Source: an uncultured Prevotella sp. (GTDB taxonomy: Bacteria; Bacteroidota; Bacteroidia; Bacteroidales; Bacteroidaceae). From it: a stretch of 64,000 nucleotides of DNA. A program made the translations under genes and the position numbers. Within the stretch, counting starts at the first letter, position 1, and each line of letters starts with the position of its first letter. The notes under the pieces were generated by a model that was not told the origin of the DNA, ran no database searches, and saw only the letters and a list, made by a program, of their open reading frames with translations. This document shows positions 18,206-26,932 of this stretch, in pieces. The stretch spans positions 209,624 through 273,623 of the forward strand of contig CAMIVY010000001.1 of NCBI GenBank assembly GCA_946402275.1. Reading direction: 5' to 3'.

Positions 18206-20040
18206 TTCTCTTCTTTTTTAATCCAGTCTGTCAGTTCTTTGATGGTGCGTTTTCTCCAGCCACCATAACCCAGCGGCAAAGAGAAAGCAGCACATATCCA
18301 TCTGTTCAGGTAGAAAACAATCCACTCCTTGTCTTTCTCTCCTTGTTTCGTTTCCCGAGTAAACAACAGATTGTTGGCCAGACAAATCTTCAACACTCCT
18401 TCCAGTTTGGTGTCGTCAATCAAGTTCATACTGCTCCCGAAAAGGGTTTCCGTATCTCTGATGGCAAACCCATTCACTGTTCCATACGAACCGCCCAGTT
18501 GCAGCGTCTGACTTTTACAAAATCCTCCTAGGTTACTTATGAAGGTAAAGACACCCCTTCCATGCTCAGTCAACAATCTTTTGAGTTTCTTTTTGCACTC
18601 GTCTTTAATCAGTTTATCCTGCACCGCAGCCGTCAGCAGCAACGCTCTTCGAGGATGCAACAGCTTTTGGGTAAGCAGTTGTTCATAGAGCACATTACAG
18701 AAATTGATGAACTGCTCCGTATTGTTTGGTGACAACTCTTTAAGTTTTTCCACACCATAATACATCGGATAATTGAAAACCGCTGGAATAATATCACGGC
18801 TAATCTTTACGATATCCGCTTTTATAAGTTCACCGTAAGTGGAACGTTCGTGGGGGAACATAGGGAAAGACGTCTTAAACTCCCGTTGGGAAAAAAGCAT
18901 CAAGGCAAAAGTCTGTTCTGCCTTATCTTGCAAAGTCTCAAAATTATCTTCAATATATCCCAGCAATTCATCATACAGACCGTACCGTGTTGCAATATCA
19001 TTTCTGCAATAATCAATAATTGCCTGATATTGTTCATCTGACAGGATTGATGTCTGCTCAAGCGAATTACTTAGTTTGATGTCGTAAGAAGATAAATTGG
19101 AGCGTTTCTCAATAATACTTCCCAGCATCTTTTCAAATTTATTGTCCGTTCCCAGGTGAATGCTATTGTAGTCCCGACCTATCATATCCGTTTTGGGCAT
19201 CAACTCTTCATACGTAAACTTGTCATATCGCATGGCCAGCCATACTGTATTGCTGATGCGGGTTTCCACCAATTCCTGTCTTAAAAAATCAAGTTGTGTC
19301 TTAGATAGTTTGTGGCAATCATCCAGTTGAAAGATGAATTCATCCACAATCGTCTTGCCTTGCAGTTTAAAGTCGGAAGCATGCAGTTCGTTCAGTATAA
19401 ACAAAGAATCATGGCCGTGTCGTTCATCTGACGACACGTATGTTTCTATGATGTCCGTTATCTGCCGCTCTATTCCTGCAGCCCAGTCATACATTTCTTG
19501 GGCAGTATGCGGTGCCGGATTGGGTGCAAACCGATTTGATAACTCCAGCGAAGGACTAAACGTCACTTCTGCCAACTGCTCGTAACTTAAATTTTTCAAT
19601 CGCTGAAGTGCCTTGATTGCTACCAGCGTAAACCGAGCATTGAGCAATGCGAAAAGCAGCCTTCTGGCTTGTGGCTTTGTGAAGACTTCTTCATCCTCCA
19701 AGTCTGCATAGCTCCTATTGGTCAGCAGATATGCACCGCATTTCAAAATCTTATTAGCCGTAACCACGCCCATTCCCTTCAGTGCTTTGAACAACTTGTC
19801 ATTGTCTTTCTTGTTGTTATAGACCCTAAAGAGCACCGAAGGTGAAAAACAACGCAACATCGTGGTTTTTCCGCCACCGGGAGCACTGCATATATAGGTT
19901 AAATTACCCCACAAAGCCCCCCTGTCACTATAATCCTTAAGAGGATACAGCGTATCATCTGAAAGAAGGCTGATGAATACATCATCGGAAGTCATCTTTT
20001 CAGATGCCCTCATGCTGAATGGATTCTCATACTGCTGCAT
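18181..20040 (-). CDS. ORC/CDC6-like STAND or AAA+ ATPase
   Basis: 619 residues. Walker A SAPGGGKTTM at about residues 52-61, a Walker-B-like IFQLDDCHKL near residue 230, then a long helical region and a C-terminal winged-helix-like segment ending IVFYLNRWICAAFSLPLGYG. The arrangement recalls ORC-CDC6-like ATPases found in prokaryotic conflict loci. It probably senses a trigger or moves the partner enzymes. It starts 2 bp after the PRTase stop, so the two are tightly coupled. Confidence 0.65.
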   Translation of the reverse strand: MQQYENPFSMRASEKMTSDDVFISLLSDDTLYPLKDYSDRGALWGNLTYICSAPGGGKTTMLRCFSPSVLFRVYNNKKDNDKLFKALKGMGVVTANKILKCGAYLLTNRSYADLEDEEVFTKPQARRLLFALLNARFTLVAIKALQRLKNLSYEQLAEVTFSPSLELSNRFAPNPAPHTAQEMYDWAAGIERQITDIIETYVSSDERHGHDSLFILNELHASDFKLQGKTIVDEFIFQLDDCHKLSKTQLDFLRQELVETRISNTVWLAMRYDKFTYEELMPKTDMIGRDYNSIHLGTDNKFEKMLGSIIEKRSNLSSYDIKLSNSLEQTSILSDEQYQAIIDYCRNDIATRYGLYDELLGYIEDNFETLQDKAEQTFALMLFSQREFKTSFPMFPHERSTYGELIKADIVKISRDIIPAVFNYPMYYGVEKLKELSPNNTEQFINFCNVLYEQLLTQKLLHPRRALLLTAAVQDKLIKDECKKKLKRLLTEHGRGVFTFISNLGGFCKSQTLQLGGSYGTVNGFAIRDTETLFGSSMNLIDDTKLEGVLKICLANNLLFTRETKQGEKDKEWIVFYLNRWICAAFSLPLGYGGWRKRTIKELTDWIKKEEKWETGIRM

Positions 20041-20042
20041 AA

Positions 20043-21176
20043 TCAGTGACGGGTTATTCTGTAGAACAACGGATAGAGCGGATCACTTCCCTCTCTCTTA
20101 GGCTGCCAGATAATAGGTAAGGAGTTGTTAGGAGTATTATGGTTGAGAACCACGGTTAGCGCACATTGCTTGTAACCCAAATGATATCTTGTGTCTCCAG
20201 CATCATAACTGTTCATGTATGCCTCTGTAAATGCTGGCACATTAACATAACGTGGGTCTTTGATTATATTCATCATCGCCTTTGCTTCAGCGTCCTGATG
20301 GTTTGTAAACTTTGCGTCTTCATACAACATATCTATGCATTCCACCTCCACATTCAGCCATGTGTGCTGTTTCTTGTATTCATCCAACATCTGATTGATA
20401 TATGCCATTGATGCTTGGGTGGCTATCAGGAAATATAGATGGATGTCAAAACCATCTTCAAGCACTCCCCGAAACTTGGGATTGTTATGAATGGCCTCAA
20501 AGAATTTGGGCAATTTACCTCCGAATGACCCATCCGGCTTTTGGCGAATGAAAGATGACCCGCTGGCGGTAAAGTCATCTATCAAGACAATACTCTCAAA
20601 CTTCTTGGTGGCATCCTGTCCTACATCAACGCTTTTTCCCAACTCCTCTGCAAGTTCCTCTATCTTGTTGTCATCCGGATAGTAATTGGTCAACACCTGG
20701 TCGTTGTCCAAGTAACTGTTTCTACGGATAATATCTATATGTGAGCCATCACTAAGGCCAATGAACAACGTCTTCCTCTTATGCAACTTAAACTCAGGCG
20801 AATTGTCTAGTCGCCTGTAGTTGAACTTGTTGACCTTTTCACCGTTGGCTGTGTAGTCAACCACCACCTTTTCCCTAATCAGCGGAATAATCTTGGTGTT
20901 GTAAAGTAAATCTATCAAATGCGAAATCTGGTTGGAGTTGATATAGATGATGTACTTCTTCACAAACCCATACATCCTTTTCCTGTCATCCAGATTATCA
21001 AACTGGCTCAGCCACAGATAGAAATTCCCTATGAACTTAATGCCGGGCATATACTGATCGTAGGAGTTGTACTTGATATCCGACATCAAATCCACCTCCT
21101 GAAGTTCATTTCTTGCTTCTATGTCATCCCAACCCATCAATTGGGTAAGATATTGCTTTGCCAGTTCAAACCGCAT
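20043..21176 (-). CDS. phosphoribosyltransferase-like protein (PRTase with C-terminal extension)
   Basis: 377 residues. The PRPP-binding signature IVLIDDFTASGSSF lies at about residues 200-213, preceded by KTLFIGLSDGSHIDIIRR. The N-terminal ~140 residues are helical, and a C-terminal extension of about 150 residues follows the PRTase core. PRTases join a base or sugar to PRPP or the reverse; the acceptor here is unknown. It lies 4 bp downstream of the SIS-HAD gene. Confidence 0.75.
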   Translation of the reverse strand: MRFELAKQYLTQLMGWDDIEARNELQEVDLMSDIKYNSYDQYMPGIKFIGNFYLWLSQFDNLDDRKRMYGFVKKYIIYINSNQISHLIDLLYNTKIIPLIREKVVVDYTANGEKVNKFNYRRLDNSPEFKLHKRKTLFIGLSDGSHIDIIRRNSYLDNDQVLTNYYPDDNKIEELAEELGKSVDVGQDATKKFESIVLIDDFTASGSSFIRQKPDGSFGGKLPKFFEAIHNNPKFRGVLEDGFDIHLYFLIATQASMAYINQMLDEYKKQHTWLNVEVECIDMLYEDAKFTNHQDAEAKAMMNIIKDPRYVNVPAFTEAYMNSYDAGDTRYHLGYKQCALTVVLNHNTPNNSLPIIWQPKREGSDPLYPLFYRITRH

Positions 21177-21180
21177 ACGT

Positions 21181-23055
21181 TCAAAACTTTATCTTAAAAC
21201 CGTCTTTATTGACCTTAATCTTTCGCAAATAATATTTTATCACGTCCAGACCGCGCAATTCTCTCGGAGTCAGGTTCCAGCATGTTTCCGGATTGCGCGA
21301 CACACCATCAACACTCAGGGAATAAGGCATGGAAAGCATTTCAAAGTCATTGCCCTCATAGTCACCACGATCGCCAATGACAAGAACATCCTCAGAAATC
21401 TGTTTAACAGCCGTCTTGCTCGCCTTGGTGCTAACCACTATATCCATAGAATGGCTGGAACTCCATATATGAAGACGGTTGAGATTGTTGCTGAGAATAA
21501 TCTCATTGCAAATCTCGTATGCTTTCTGTTTGTCAATACACGACAAAGATAGCTGAGTGCTATACTTTTTCAGCTTGTCGGGTTTAAAGTGATAACGTTT
21601 CAACTCTTTCTGGAGCGCAACCAGTTGTCCATCCAAAGGCGCATTCTTAACTGCTTCTATGGAAGATGTATCTTCTGTGAGCGGCACAATGACTGCGCCA
21701 TTGTAGCACCCTAGATAAACCTGTGACCAGTATTCCTTCTTGACGGAGTTCTGGAGCAACTTGTGCATGGAATCTCCCCTACCTGTCATTATGGCAATCC
21801 GGATGCCCGCTGCAAGGAGTTTATTGATTTGCCTGGCTATAGACTCTTCAAGTTCTTCTTTCCAACGGGCATTTCTGTCCACATTGCAAATAGTCCCATC
21901 GTAATCCAGAGCCAACAGGTTATATTCTTTGTCTTGCAACCGAGATATGAACTCATCGTAGGCTTTACTGTATGCTTCATATTCGTTGACAGGAACCAGT
22001 GCTTTGCTCCCAAGCCTCAGCTTACGGCTGATGGCCAAATCCTTTATCGGTTGCTCAATGCTTTCGTCGCTGATGAGTTTGGCGTAGTTCAAATGATACA
22101 ATTCTGTACCATAATCGGGTACGCCAGGGCGCCCGGGGTCAATGCTCCTCACCTCTCCAATGGCAGAAACGAATTGGAACGACTTTACCAATAAATCAAT
22201 AGTGGCAAGTGGATTCCTAAGCTCAGATTCAATTCTGACGACGTGAACATCTTCTGGCATTTTGCTTAGGGTTTTTTCTGCCAGCTGACGGTCATTTTCA
22301 TTCACCAACGCTACTATACAAGAGTTCCCTCCCTTCTTATCAAACCACTGGTGGCGGCCATGCCCGAAGTTGCGGTAGTCTGCCATTAGGACAGAACCTA
22401 AGGCAGCTTCAGAGAATTTGGATTCCAAATCAACAGCCACGGGCTCACTCAGGTTGCCATGAAGGACAATGAAGTTGTCAATTTTTGAGAGATCAAATGT
22501 ATGATTAAGATTGTATCCTGTTCCCTTACCAATAAAATTAGATGGTTTGGCCTCAAAGAAACAGCGATAGACCAACACGAAAAACGCCAATAGAGAGTTG
22601 GTTGCCAAGAAGCCATCTTTAACAGTGGGAATAGGGAAAGTGTGTTTCTTGAAATCAGGGTTACACTTTTCTATGATGGCATCCAGTTTTGAACTCTCAC
22701 GTAGACAAACACCCGCCATATCACCACGGCCAACTTCCAAACCACGTTGGAAAGCAATCAGGAAATCTTTGTTACGTCCACTGGCACTAAAGAACAAAAG
22801 CTTGCTGTCTCGTATGATAGCATCTGAACTTGTATCAAAAGCCAGAGGAGTCATAGGAACAGCGAGTCCACACATCTGCTTATAAAGCATGGCAGCATAG
22901 CTTGCCGCACTAAATGAGCCTCCACTTCCGATACAAATCATGGGTGTTCCGGCATTGACAGAGAAGAATGAGCGCAACGCTGTTACGTCCTGCTTCTCTG
23001 CCCACCTTATGGTGTCCGATAGTTTTTCCAATTCTCCTTTGAATGGCTTCCCCAT
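21181..23055 (-). CDS. SIS domain-HAD phosphatase fusion protein
   Basis: 624 residues. N-terminal sugar isomerase (SIS) domain: MICIGSGGSFSAASYAAMLY near residue 40 and LLFFSASGRNKDF near residue 85. From about residue 375 a HAD phosphatase: motif I LLALDYDGTICNVD, motif II IAIMTGRGDSM, motif IV VLVIGDRGDYEGNDFEM. A SIS-HAD fusion suggests isomerisation and dephosphorylation of a phosphosugar. Part of a five-gene operon with an ORC-like ATPase and a PRTase. Substrate unknown. Confidence 0.8.
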   Translation of the reverse strand: MGKPFKGELEKLSDTIRWAEKQDVTALRSFFSVNAGTPMICIGSGGSFSAASYAAMLYKQMCGLAVPMTPLAFDTSSDAIIRDSKLLFFSASGRNKDFLIAFQRGLEVGRGDMAGVCLRESSKLDAIIEKCNPDFKKHTFPIPTVKDGFLATNSLLAFFVLVYRCFFEAKPSNFIGKGTGYNLNHTFDLSKIDNFIVLHGNLSEPVAVDLESKFSEAALGSVLMADYRNFGHGRHQWFDKKGGNSCIVALVNENDRQLAEKTLSKMPEDVHVVRIESELRNPLATIDLLVKSFQFVSAIGEVRSIDPGRPGVPDYGTELYHLNYAKLISDESIEQPIKDLAISRKLRLGSKALVPVNEYEAYSKAYDEFISRLQDKEYNLLALDYDGTICNVDRNARWKEELEESIARQINKLLAAGIRIAIMTGRGDSMHKLLQNSVKKEYWSQVYLGCYNGAVIVPLTEDTSSIEAVKNAPLDGQLVALQKELKRYHFKPDKLKKYSTQLSLSCIDKQKAYEICNEIILSNNLNRLHIWSSSHSMDIVVSTKASKTAVKQISEDVLVIGDRGDYEGNDFEMLSMPYSLSVDGVSRNPETCWNLTPRELRGLDVIKYYLRKIKVNKDGFKIKF

Positions 23056-23103
23056 AACGCTTTCGCTTTAGTTTCAAGTTTAATGTTCAAAGTTTCAAGT
23101 AAT
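23056..23103. repeat. heptamer-like spacer (TTTCAAG/GTTCAAA)
   Basis: The 48-bp gap between the helical protein and the SIS-HAD gene is made of TTTCAAG-type units with period near 7, the same class of repeat seen in other gaps of the window. Confidence 0.5.
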
Positions 23104-24579
23104 TCAGCCTTCCGACATTTTACTTCTTACATCTCGTAATACCTTGGCTGCCTCAGTCCACTTATCCTCGTTACAGAAATCAGGGTTCCTGAAATACTTG
23201 TTGAATGAAGGCCCTGCAATTGGAAACTCTTCATCTTCCCTACTCTCCACACGCGACAAGGCTTCATACAGCTTGTCGCTGAAAGGAGTTGCTTTCTTGA
23301 ACAGGCTCAGGTCTGCAGCTTCACGTAGCAGATGAACGTAGGTTTCCATCTTGATTTTGTCAAGGCCATCTTCCAACAGCTTTAACAGTTCCACCTGTGG
23401 CTCTCTTAACGACACATCAATCTTGGTTGAGAACCAACGATGGAACAGTTCATTCAGGTCAGCAACAGTCTTACCGTATGCCATACAAGGCAATAGGCGT
23501 GCATTGTAATATTCCACTTTCTTGAGCACACGGTTAATCCTTTGCTGGATATCTACAGAGTGTGTTGCCGTGTTATCAAAGCGTTCCTTTAATGTACCCT
23601 CCAGTTGTCCGCACATGGCTGTCATCAAGAGGAGCAAGGTTTGAATGTGCTCTTCCTCTCCGTCGCTTAAGGTAACATCCTTGCGTACCAGAAAGTCAAC
23701 AATATTATCCTCGTTCAAAACTGGGAAATGTTGACCAGCGTTCAGGTCCACAAAGAAAAGGGCTTTGGCAAACAGCTCATCAGTAGCCCAGGGCTGGGCG
23801 TTTGCAGGGATATGCTTGGTGGCGGGATTAATCTCATTCTCCTCAAAGATGCTCTTTAAACCACCCAACAGTTCATTCCGTTCACTCTCTGAAAGATCCA
23901 AACCTGCCAGTTCATCCTTCCCAACAAGAGACTTAATCCGCTGCTTCAAGTATAGTAGTTGCCTGATAACAGAGGCATTGCGCTTGGTCCTGCAGAAGTA
24001 CTGGTAATCCTGCAGTTCAGTCTGAATGGATTCTTTCCTACTGGCGTTGCCAAGATATTCCCTCAGAGCCTTGCCGCGTACTTCTTTAGATGTCTTCAAT
24101 GGCAATATGGCCAGGTTGCTCAGATTAGTCTTGAGAGAATCAAATGCCTTTTCCAAATCAACGATGGACTCGTGGTATGGCTTACTGGCTATTTTGTCAT
24201 ACGGATACTGAAGTTTTGCCGTATCATCAGTAACAGCATTCCTGTCACACAGTTTCTCCATCAGTGATCTTAACCGTAATGCACGTCCCTCTCCTATGGC
24301 TATATCCTGTTCCAACAGGAATTCCGGCTTGTTTAGCTTCTCCTTCCAGTTTTGGATTTTGCGTAGCCACTCGTCAAAGGGGAAACTGACATAGAAACTA
24401 ATATCCAGCTCCTCCGACATTCGCTTATACTGCGTAGTTACCCCTTCCGCCACATTCTGGGCATACAGCACAAACAGGAGTATGTCAGTATGACGGAAAA
24501 GGTCTGCAAGATTCGCCTGAGTCATCAAGAACTCAAGCACTTGCAGACGGGCAGTTATATGTTTTGTCTCTTCGTACAT
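23104..24579 (-). CDS. large alpha-helical protein of unknown function, first gene of the cluster
   Basis: 491 residues, almost entirely predicted helix, no motif recognised. It starts METKHITARLQ-like (Met-Tyr-Glu-Glu) and is rich in charged and leucine residues. It lies 48 bp before the SIS-HAD gene, in the same direction, and probably heads the operon. It could be a sensor or scaffold. No membrane segment or signal peptide. Confidence 0.6.
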   Translation of the reverse strand: MYEETKHITARLQVLEFLMTQANLADLFRHTDILLFVLYAQNVAEGVTTQYKRMSEELDISFYVSFPFDEWLRKIQNWKEKLNKPEFLLEQDIAIGEGRALRLRSLMEKLCDRNAVTDDTAKLQYPYDKIASKPYHESIVDLEKAFDSLKTNLSNLAILPLKTSKEVRGKALREYLGNASRKESIQTELQDYQYFCRTKRNASVIRQLLYLKQRIKSLVGKDELAGLDLSESERNELLGGLKSIFEENEINPATKHIPANAQPWATDELFAKALFFVDLNAGQHFPVLNEDNIVDFLVRKDVTLSDGEEEHIQTLLLLMTAMCGQLEGTLKERFDNTATHSVDIQQRINRVLKKVEYYNARLLPCMAYGKTVADLNELFHRWFSTKIDVSLREPQVELLKLLEDGLDKIKMETYVHLLREAADLSLFKKATPFSDKLYEALSRVESREDEEFPIAGPSFNKYFRNPDFCNEDKWTEAAKVLRDVRSKMSEG

Positions 24580-24606
24580 ATTCTCTTCTGGTAAAGATAG
24601 TGATTA

Positions 24607-24692
24607 TTCAGGTGATGGCCATCTCCAGCAATGTGAAAAGAGGTGATTGCCAATCACATTTATCTGTAACTCACTGTATATCAACACCTGAA
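24607..24692. repeat. palindromic, hairpin-rich leader region
   Basis: TTCAGGTG (24607-24614) pairs with CACCTGAA (24685-24692). Inside are GATGGCCATC and GTGATTGCCAATCAC hairpins. It lies upstream of the helical-protein gene and may be a leader structure or the remains of a small mobile element. Confidence 0.35.
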
Positions 24693-24775
24693 AAATACTT
24701 GAATTAATAATCCAAAGTGATTTTTAAGAGGGAGTCTCTTGCTTTTTCTTTGCCATCGAAATCGAACGACAAGCG

Positions 24776-24835
24776 TCAGTTTCAAGTTTCAAGTTCTTCG
24801 ACGAGCGAAGCGACAAAGTCGATGACCAAGTTTCA
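24776..24835. repeat. TTCTTCGACGAGCGAAGCGA repeat, intergenic copy
   Basis: Copy flanked by TTTCAAG heptamers. The 28-bp core is identical to the one inside the M15 peptidase gene at 25228-25256. The core has a TCGAC/GTCGA stem. Confidence 0.7.
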
Positions 24836-24926
24836 GGTGCACATGAGACAGGCAGCAAGAAACGAACTGACCCCGAAGGTTTCACCGAGTTAATTCACTT
24901 AATGTTTTTTTTAAATGTATACGTGT

Positions 24927-25478
24927 ATGGACAATAACATTTATTTATCACCTCACTTCTCCCTCAAGGAGATGACGGACAGCCAGACGGCGGTAAGGTA
25001 TGGCATCGCTAACGTGCCGTCGGAGCAGGAGATCGAGAACCTGCGCAGGCTTTGCCAAGGAACGCTGGAACCTCTGAGAGAGGCGCTGCAACTGCCGGTG
25101 GTCATCAACAGCGGGTTCAGGACCAAGGCGCTGAACGACAAGTTGGCTCATTCCTCGAAGTATAGCCAGCATGCGGCGGGACAGGCAGCGGACTTCTACG
25201 TCAGCTCTGCTGGTTCAATAGTTCAAGGTTCTTCGACGAGCGAAGCGACAAAGTCGAGCGCAAAGGTTCAAGGACGTCGGGAACTGCTTATCAGGGCGTT
25301 CCGTGAGATGCTGCAGAACCCGAAGATTGACTACGACCAGTTGATCCTGTATCCGAGCTTCATCCATGTGAGTTATGTCTCCAAGGAGAAGAACCGTCGC
25401 GGCATCCTGTTAGGTCAGAGGAACGGTAAACTGGGCTACGGACGACTCACTCGCGCTGACGCGCTCAAGATCGAGTAA
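24927..25478 (+). CDS. M15-family peptidase (D-Ala-D-Ala carboxypeptidase-like)
   Basis: About 183 residues from the chosen ATG; an ATG at 24915 adds four residues and no Shine-Dalgarno decides between them. Peptidase_M15_3-type motifs: LSPHFSLKEMTDSQTAVRYG at the start, INSGFRTKALN, and zinc-binding SQHAAGQAADF. The sequence then contains SIVQGSSTSEATKSSAKVQG, encoded by an intergenic-type repeat inserted in frame (25215-25275). The C-terminal LILYPSFIHVSYV supplies the final zinc His. Probably cuts peptidoglycan stem peptides; no signal peptide. First gene of a plus-strand cassette with the 159-aa and smalltalk genes. Confidence 0.85.
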   Translation: MDNNIYLSPHFSLKEMTDSQTAVRYGIANVPSEQEIENLRRLCQGTLEPLREALQLPVVINSGFRTKALNDKLAHSSKYSQHAAGQAADFYVSSAGSIVQGSSTSEATKSSAKVQGRRELLIRAFREMLQNPKIDYDQLILYPSFIHVSYVSKEKNRRGILLGQRNGKLGYGRLTRADALKIE

Positions 25479-25572
25479 ACTCGAGTTCAAGGTTTAAGGT
25501 CTTTGAACTGGGCGCAAGCCCGTTGAACTTTGAACTAAAATTTTTCAATTTCTAATTTAAAATTTTACAATT

Positions 25573-26052
25573 ATGGCACAAATTAAACAAGTCGGCATTG
25601 GCCGCAAATCAACAGGTACCATCGACGGTATCACGTATTACACTCTAAACGGCAAGACCTTTGCCCGTACAACTCCAACCATGCCTGCCAGCGTGTATAA
25701 CACGCCCGAGGCTCGCACTCGTCAGGCTATCTTCAAGATGGTGCAGATGCATATGAAGCATCACCTGCGCACTATCCGCCAGACCATCACGGCAAAGACC
25801 GGAACTCCCTGCAATCGCTACTACAGCCAGAACAAGAAGGGACTGAGCGCTGCACTGCAGACCACTATCAACGCAGATGGCACGGTGACTACCGGCCAGT
25901 ACTCCGGAGGCTCCAACACAGGTGGTAACGGCAACACCGGCGACAACACCGGCGGCGGAACCACCACGGGTGGCGGTACAGACCCCTATCCTGATCCCGA
26001 CCCTAGCACAGGCGGTGGCGGCAACACCGGTGACAATGGCGACGAGGGTTAA
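25573..26052 (+). CDS. conserved Bacteroidales hypothetical protein with Gly/Thr/Asp-rich tail
   Basis: 159 residues. The N-terminal ~95 residues (IKQVGIGRKSTGTIDGITYY, TMPASVYNTPEARTRQAIFK, then a basic helical region) look like a conserved small Bacteroidales protein found near smalltalk and murein-hydrolase genes; function unknown to me. The remaining ~60 residues are a low-complexity tail of Gly, Asn, Thr, Asp and Pro. It follows the M15 gene after 95 bp. The next cassette gene, smalltalk, is separated from it by the inserted GxxExxY cassette. Confidence 0.65.
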   Translation: MAQIKQVGIGRKSTGTIDGITYYTLNGKTFARTTPTMPASVYNTPEARTRQAIFKMVQMHMKHHLRTIRQTITAKTGTPCNRYYSQNKKGLSAALQTTINADGTVTTGQYSGGSNTGGNGNTGDNTGGGTTTGGGTDPYPDPDPSTGGGGNTGDNGDEG

Positions 26053-26131
26053 TCCTCTTCCTTAACTCACACAGATGACACAGATGGCACGGATATTATT
26101 ATCTAAACGCCAAAGAAGTCGCATTGGTAAA

Positions 26132-26251
26132 TTTCAGATGAACAGTTGAATTTATTGGAAGAACTTCTTTAAGTTCACTTTAAAGATTCTTCAACTAAAT
26201 ACAACCTTTGTTCTTAACAAAGCAATCATGAAAAATGATTGTCATCTGAAA
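26132..26251 (+). ncRNA. three-hairpin multibranch element, left copy
   Basis: Outer stem TTTCAGATGA/TCATCTGAAA encloses hairpin A (AGTTGAA/TTCAACT with an inner CTTTAA/TTAAAG), hairpin B (CTTTGTT-CTT-AACAAAG, 26206-26222) and hairpin C (CAATCAT-GAAAA-ATGATTG, 26223-26241). B, C and the outer stem abut without linkers. The right copy has the same layout in reverse orientation with different stem sequences. Confidence 0.55.
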
Positions 26252-26293
26252 CGAGGGTAAAAAATCTGTGTAATCTGTGAAATCTGTGCGACA

Positions 26294-26665
26294 CTAATTA
26301 GCAATGCGGATGATGCCCTCTCTGATGTTGTTTGACGAGAAGTTCACCAAGAGGCCTATGCGCTTATCCAGAAGCCTTAGATATGTAAGCAGTTGTTTTG
26401 CAAACACCGGCTTCATCTCTTCGACAGACTTTAGCTCTACGATAATTCTATTCTCGATGAGCAAATCCAGGCGAAGAGCAGTTTTGAGACAGTTCCCTTT
26501 ATAGCTAATGGGAACCTCCATCTGCCGGGCTACTTGAAGCCCCTGCTGCTGGAGTTCAAACACTAAGGCTTCTTCATACACAGATTCCAGCAAACCCGGC
26601 CCCAAGGTGTTGTAAACCTCGAAGATTGCCCCTCTTATCTGGTATGTCAGTTCGTTGTCTGTCAT
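26294..26665 (-). CDS. GxxExxY family protein (PD-(D/E)XK-like putative nuclease)
   Basis: 123 residues from the chosen ATG (MTDNELTY); an upstream ATG at 26701 would add 12 residues encoded by the CACAGAT array, so it is less likely. The name-giving motif is LGPGLLESVYEEAL (G-x-x-E-x-x-Y), followed by LRLDLLIENRIIVELKSVEE, where D and E-x-K fit a PD-(D/E)XK fold. Function of the family is unknown. The gene is bracketed by repeats and inverted structured elements. Confidence 0.88.
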   Translation of the reverse strand: MTDNELTYQIRGAIFEVYNTLGPGLLESVYEEALVFELQQQGLQVARQMEVPISYKGNCLKTALRLDLLIENRIIVELKSVEEMKPVFAKQLLTYLRLLDKRIGLLVNFSSNNIREGIIRIAN

Positions 26666-26715
26666 AAATATCTTATCTCGCACAGATACCACTGATAGCA
26701 CAGATTATTCTTGGT

Positions 26716-26837
26716 GATATTGATGACAGTATTGACCAATACTGCTTTGCCTAGAGCAAAGGTTCAATTTTTCTAAAGTGTATCTGAGAGCTCGCTTTCA
26801 AGGACACTTATGTAAAAGAGAACAAATCATCAATATC
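26716..26837 (-). ncRNA. three-hairpin multibranch element, right copy (inverted)
   Basis: Outer stem GATATTGATGA/TCATCAATATC (11 bp) encloses CAGTATT-GACC-AATACTG, CTTTGC-CTAGA-GCAAAG and AAGTGT/ACACTT. Read on the minus strand the order is large, small, small, as in the left copy. Shared primary text is AACCTTTG(T/C)TCT..CAAAGCA and TGTCATC; the stems differ by paired changes. Confidence 0.55.
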
Positions 26838-26932
26838 TAAGAAAACAGCTAAAGGGTTAATATCAAATAATATCTGTGAAATCTGTGAAATCTGTGTGAC
26901 CTATTAATTAACAATTAAAATCAGTGTGAATT

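Larger units (their letters stand above)
26064..26900. mobile_element. GxxExxY cassette with inverted structured ends and CACAGAT arrays
   Basis: Order: CACAGAT array (26068-26093), three-hairpin element (26132-26251), ATCTGTG array (26263-26288), GxxExxY gene, CACAGAT array (26675-26705), inverted three-hairpin element (26716-26837), ATCTGTG array (26870-26898). The unit sits between two genes of a plus-strand cassette, as an insertion would. Mobility is inferred from the symmetric ends; no target duplication was identified. Confidence 0.5.
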
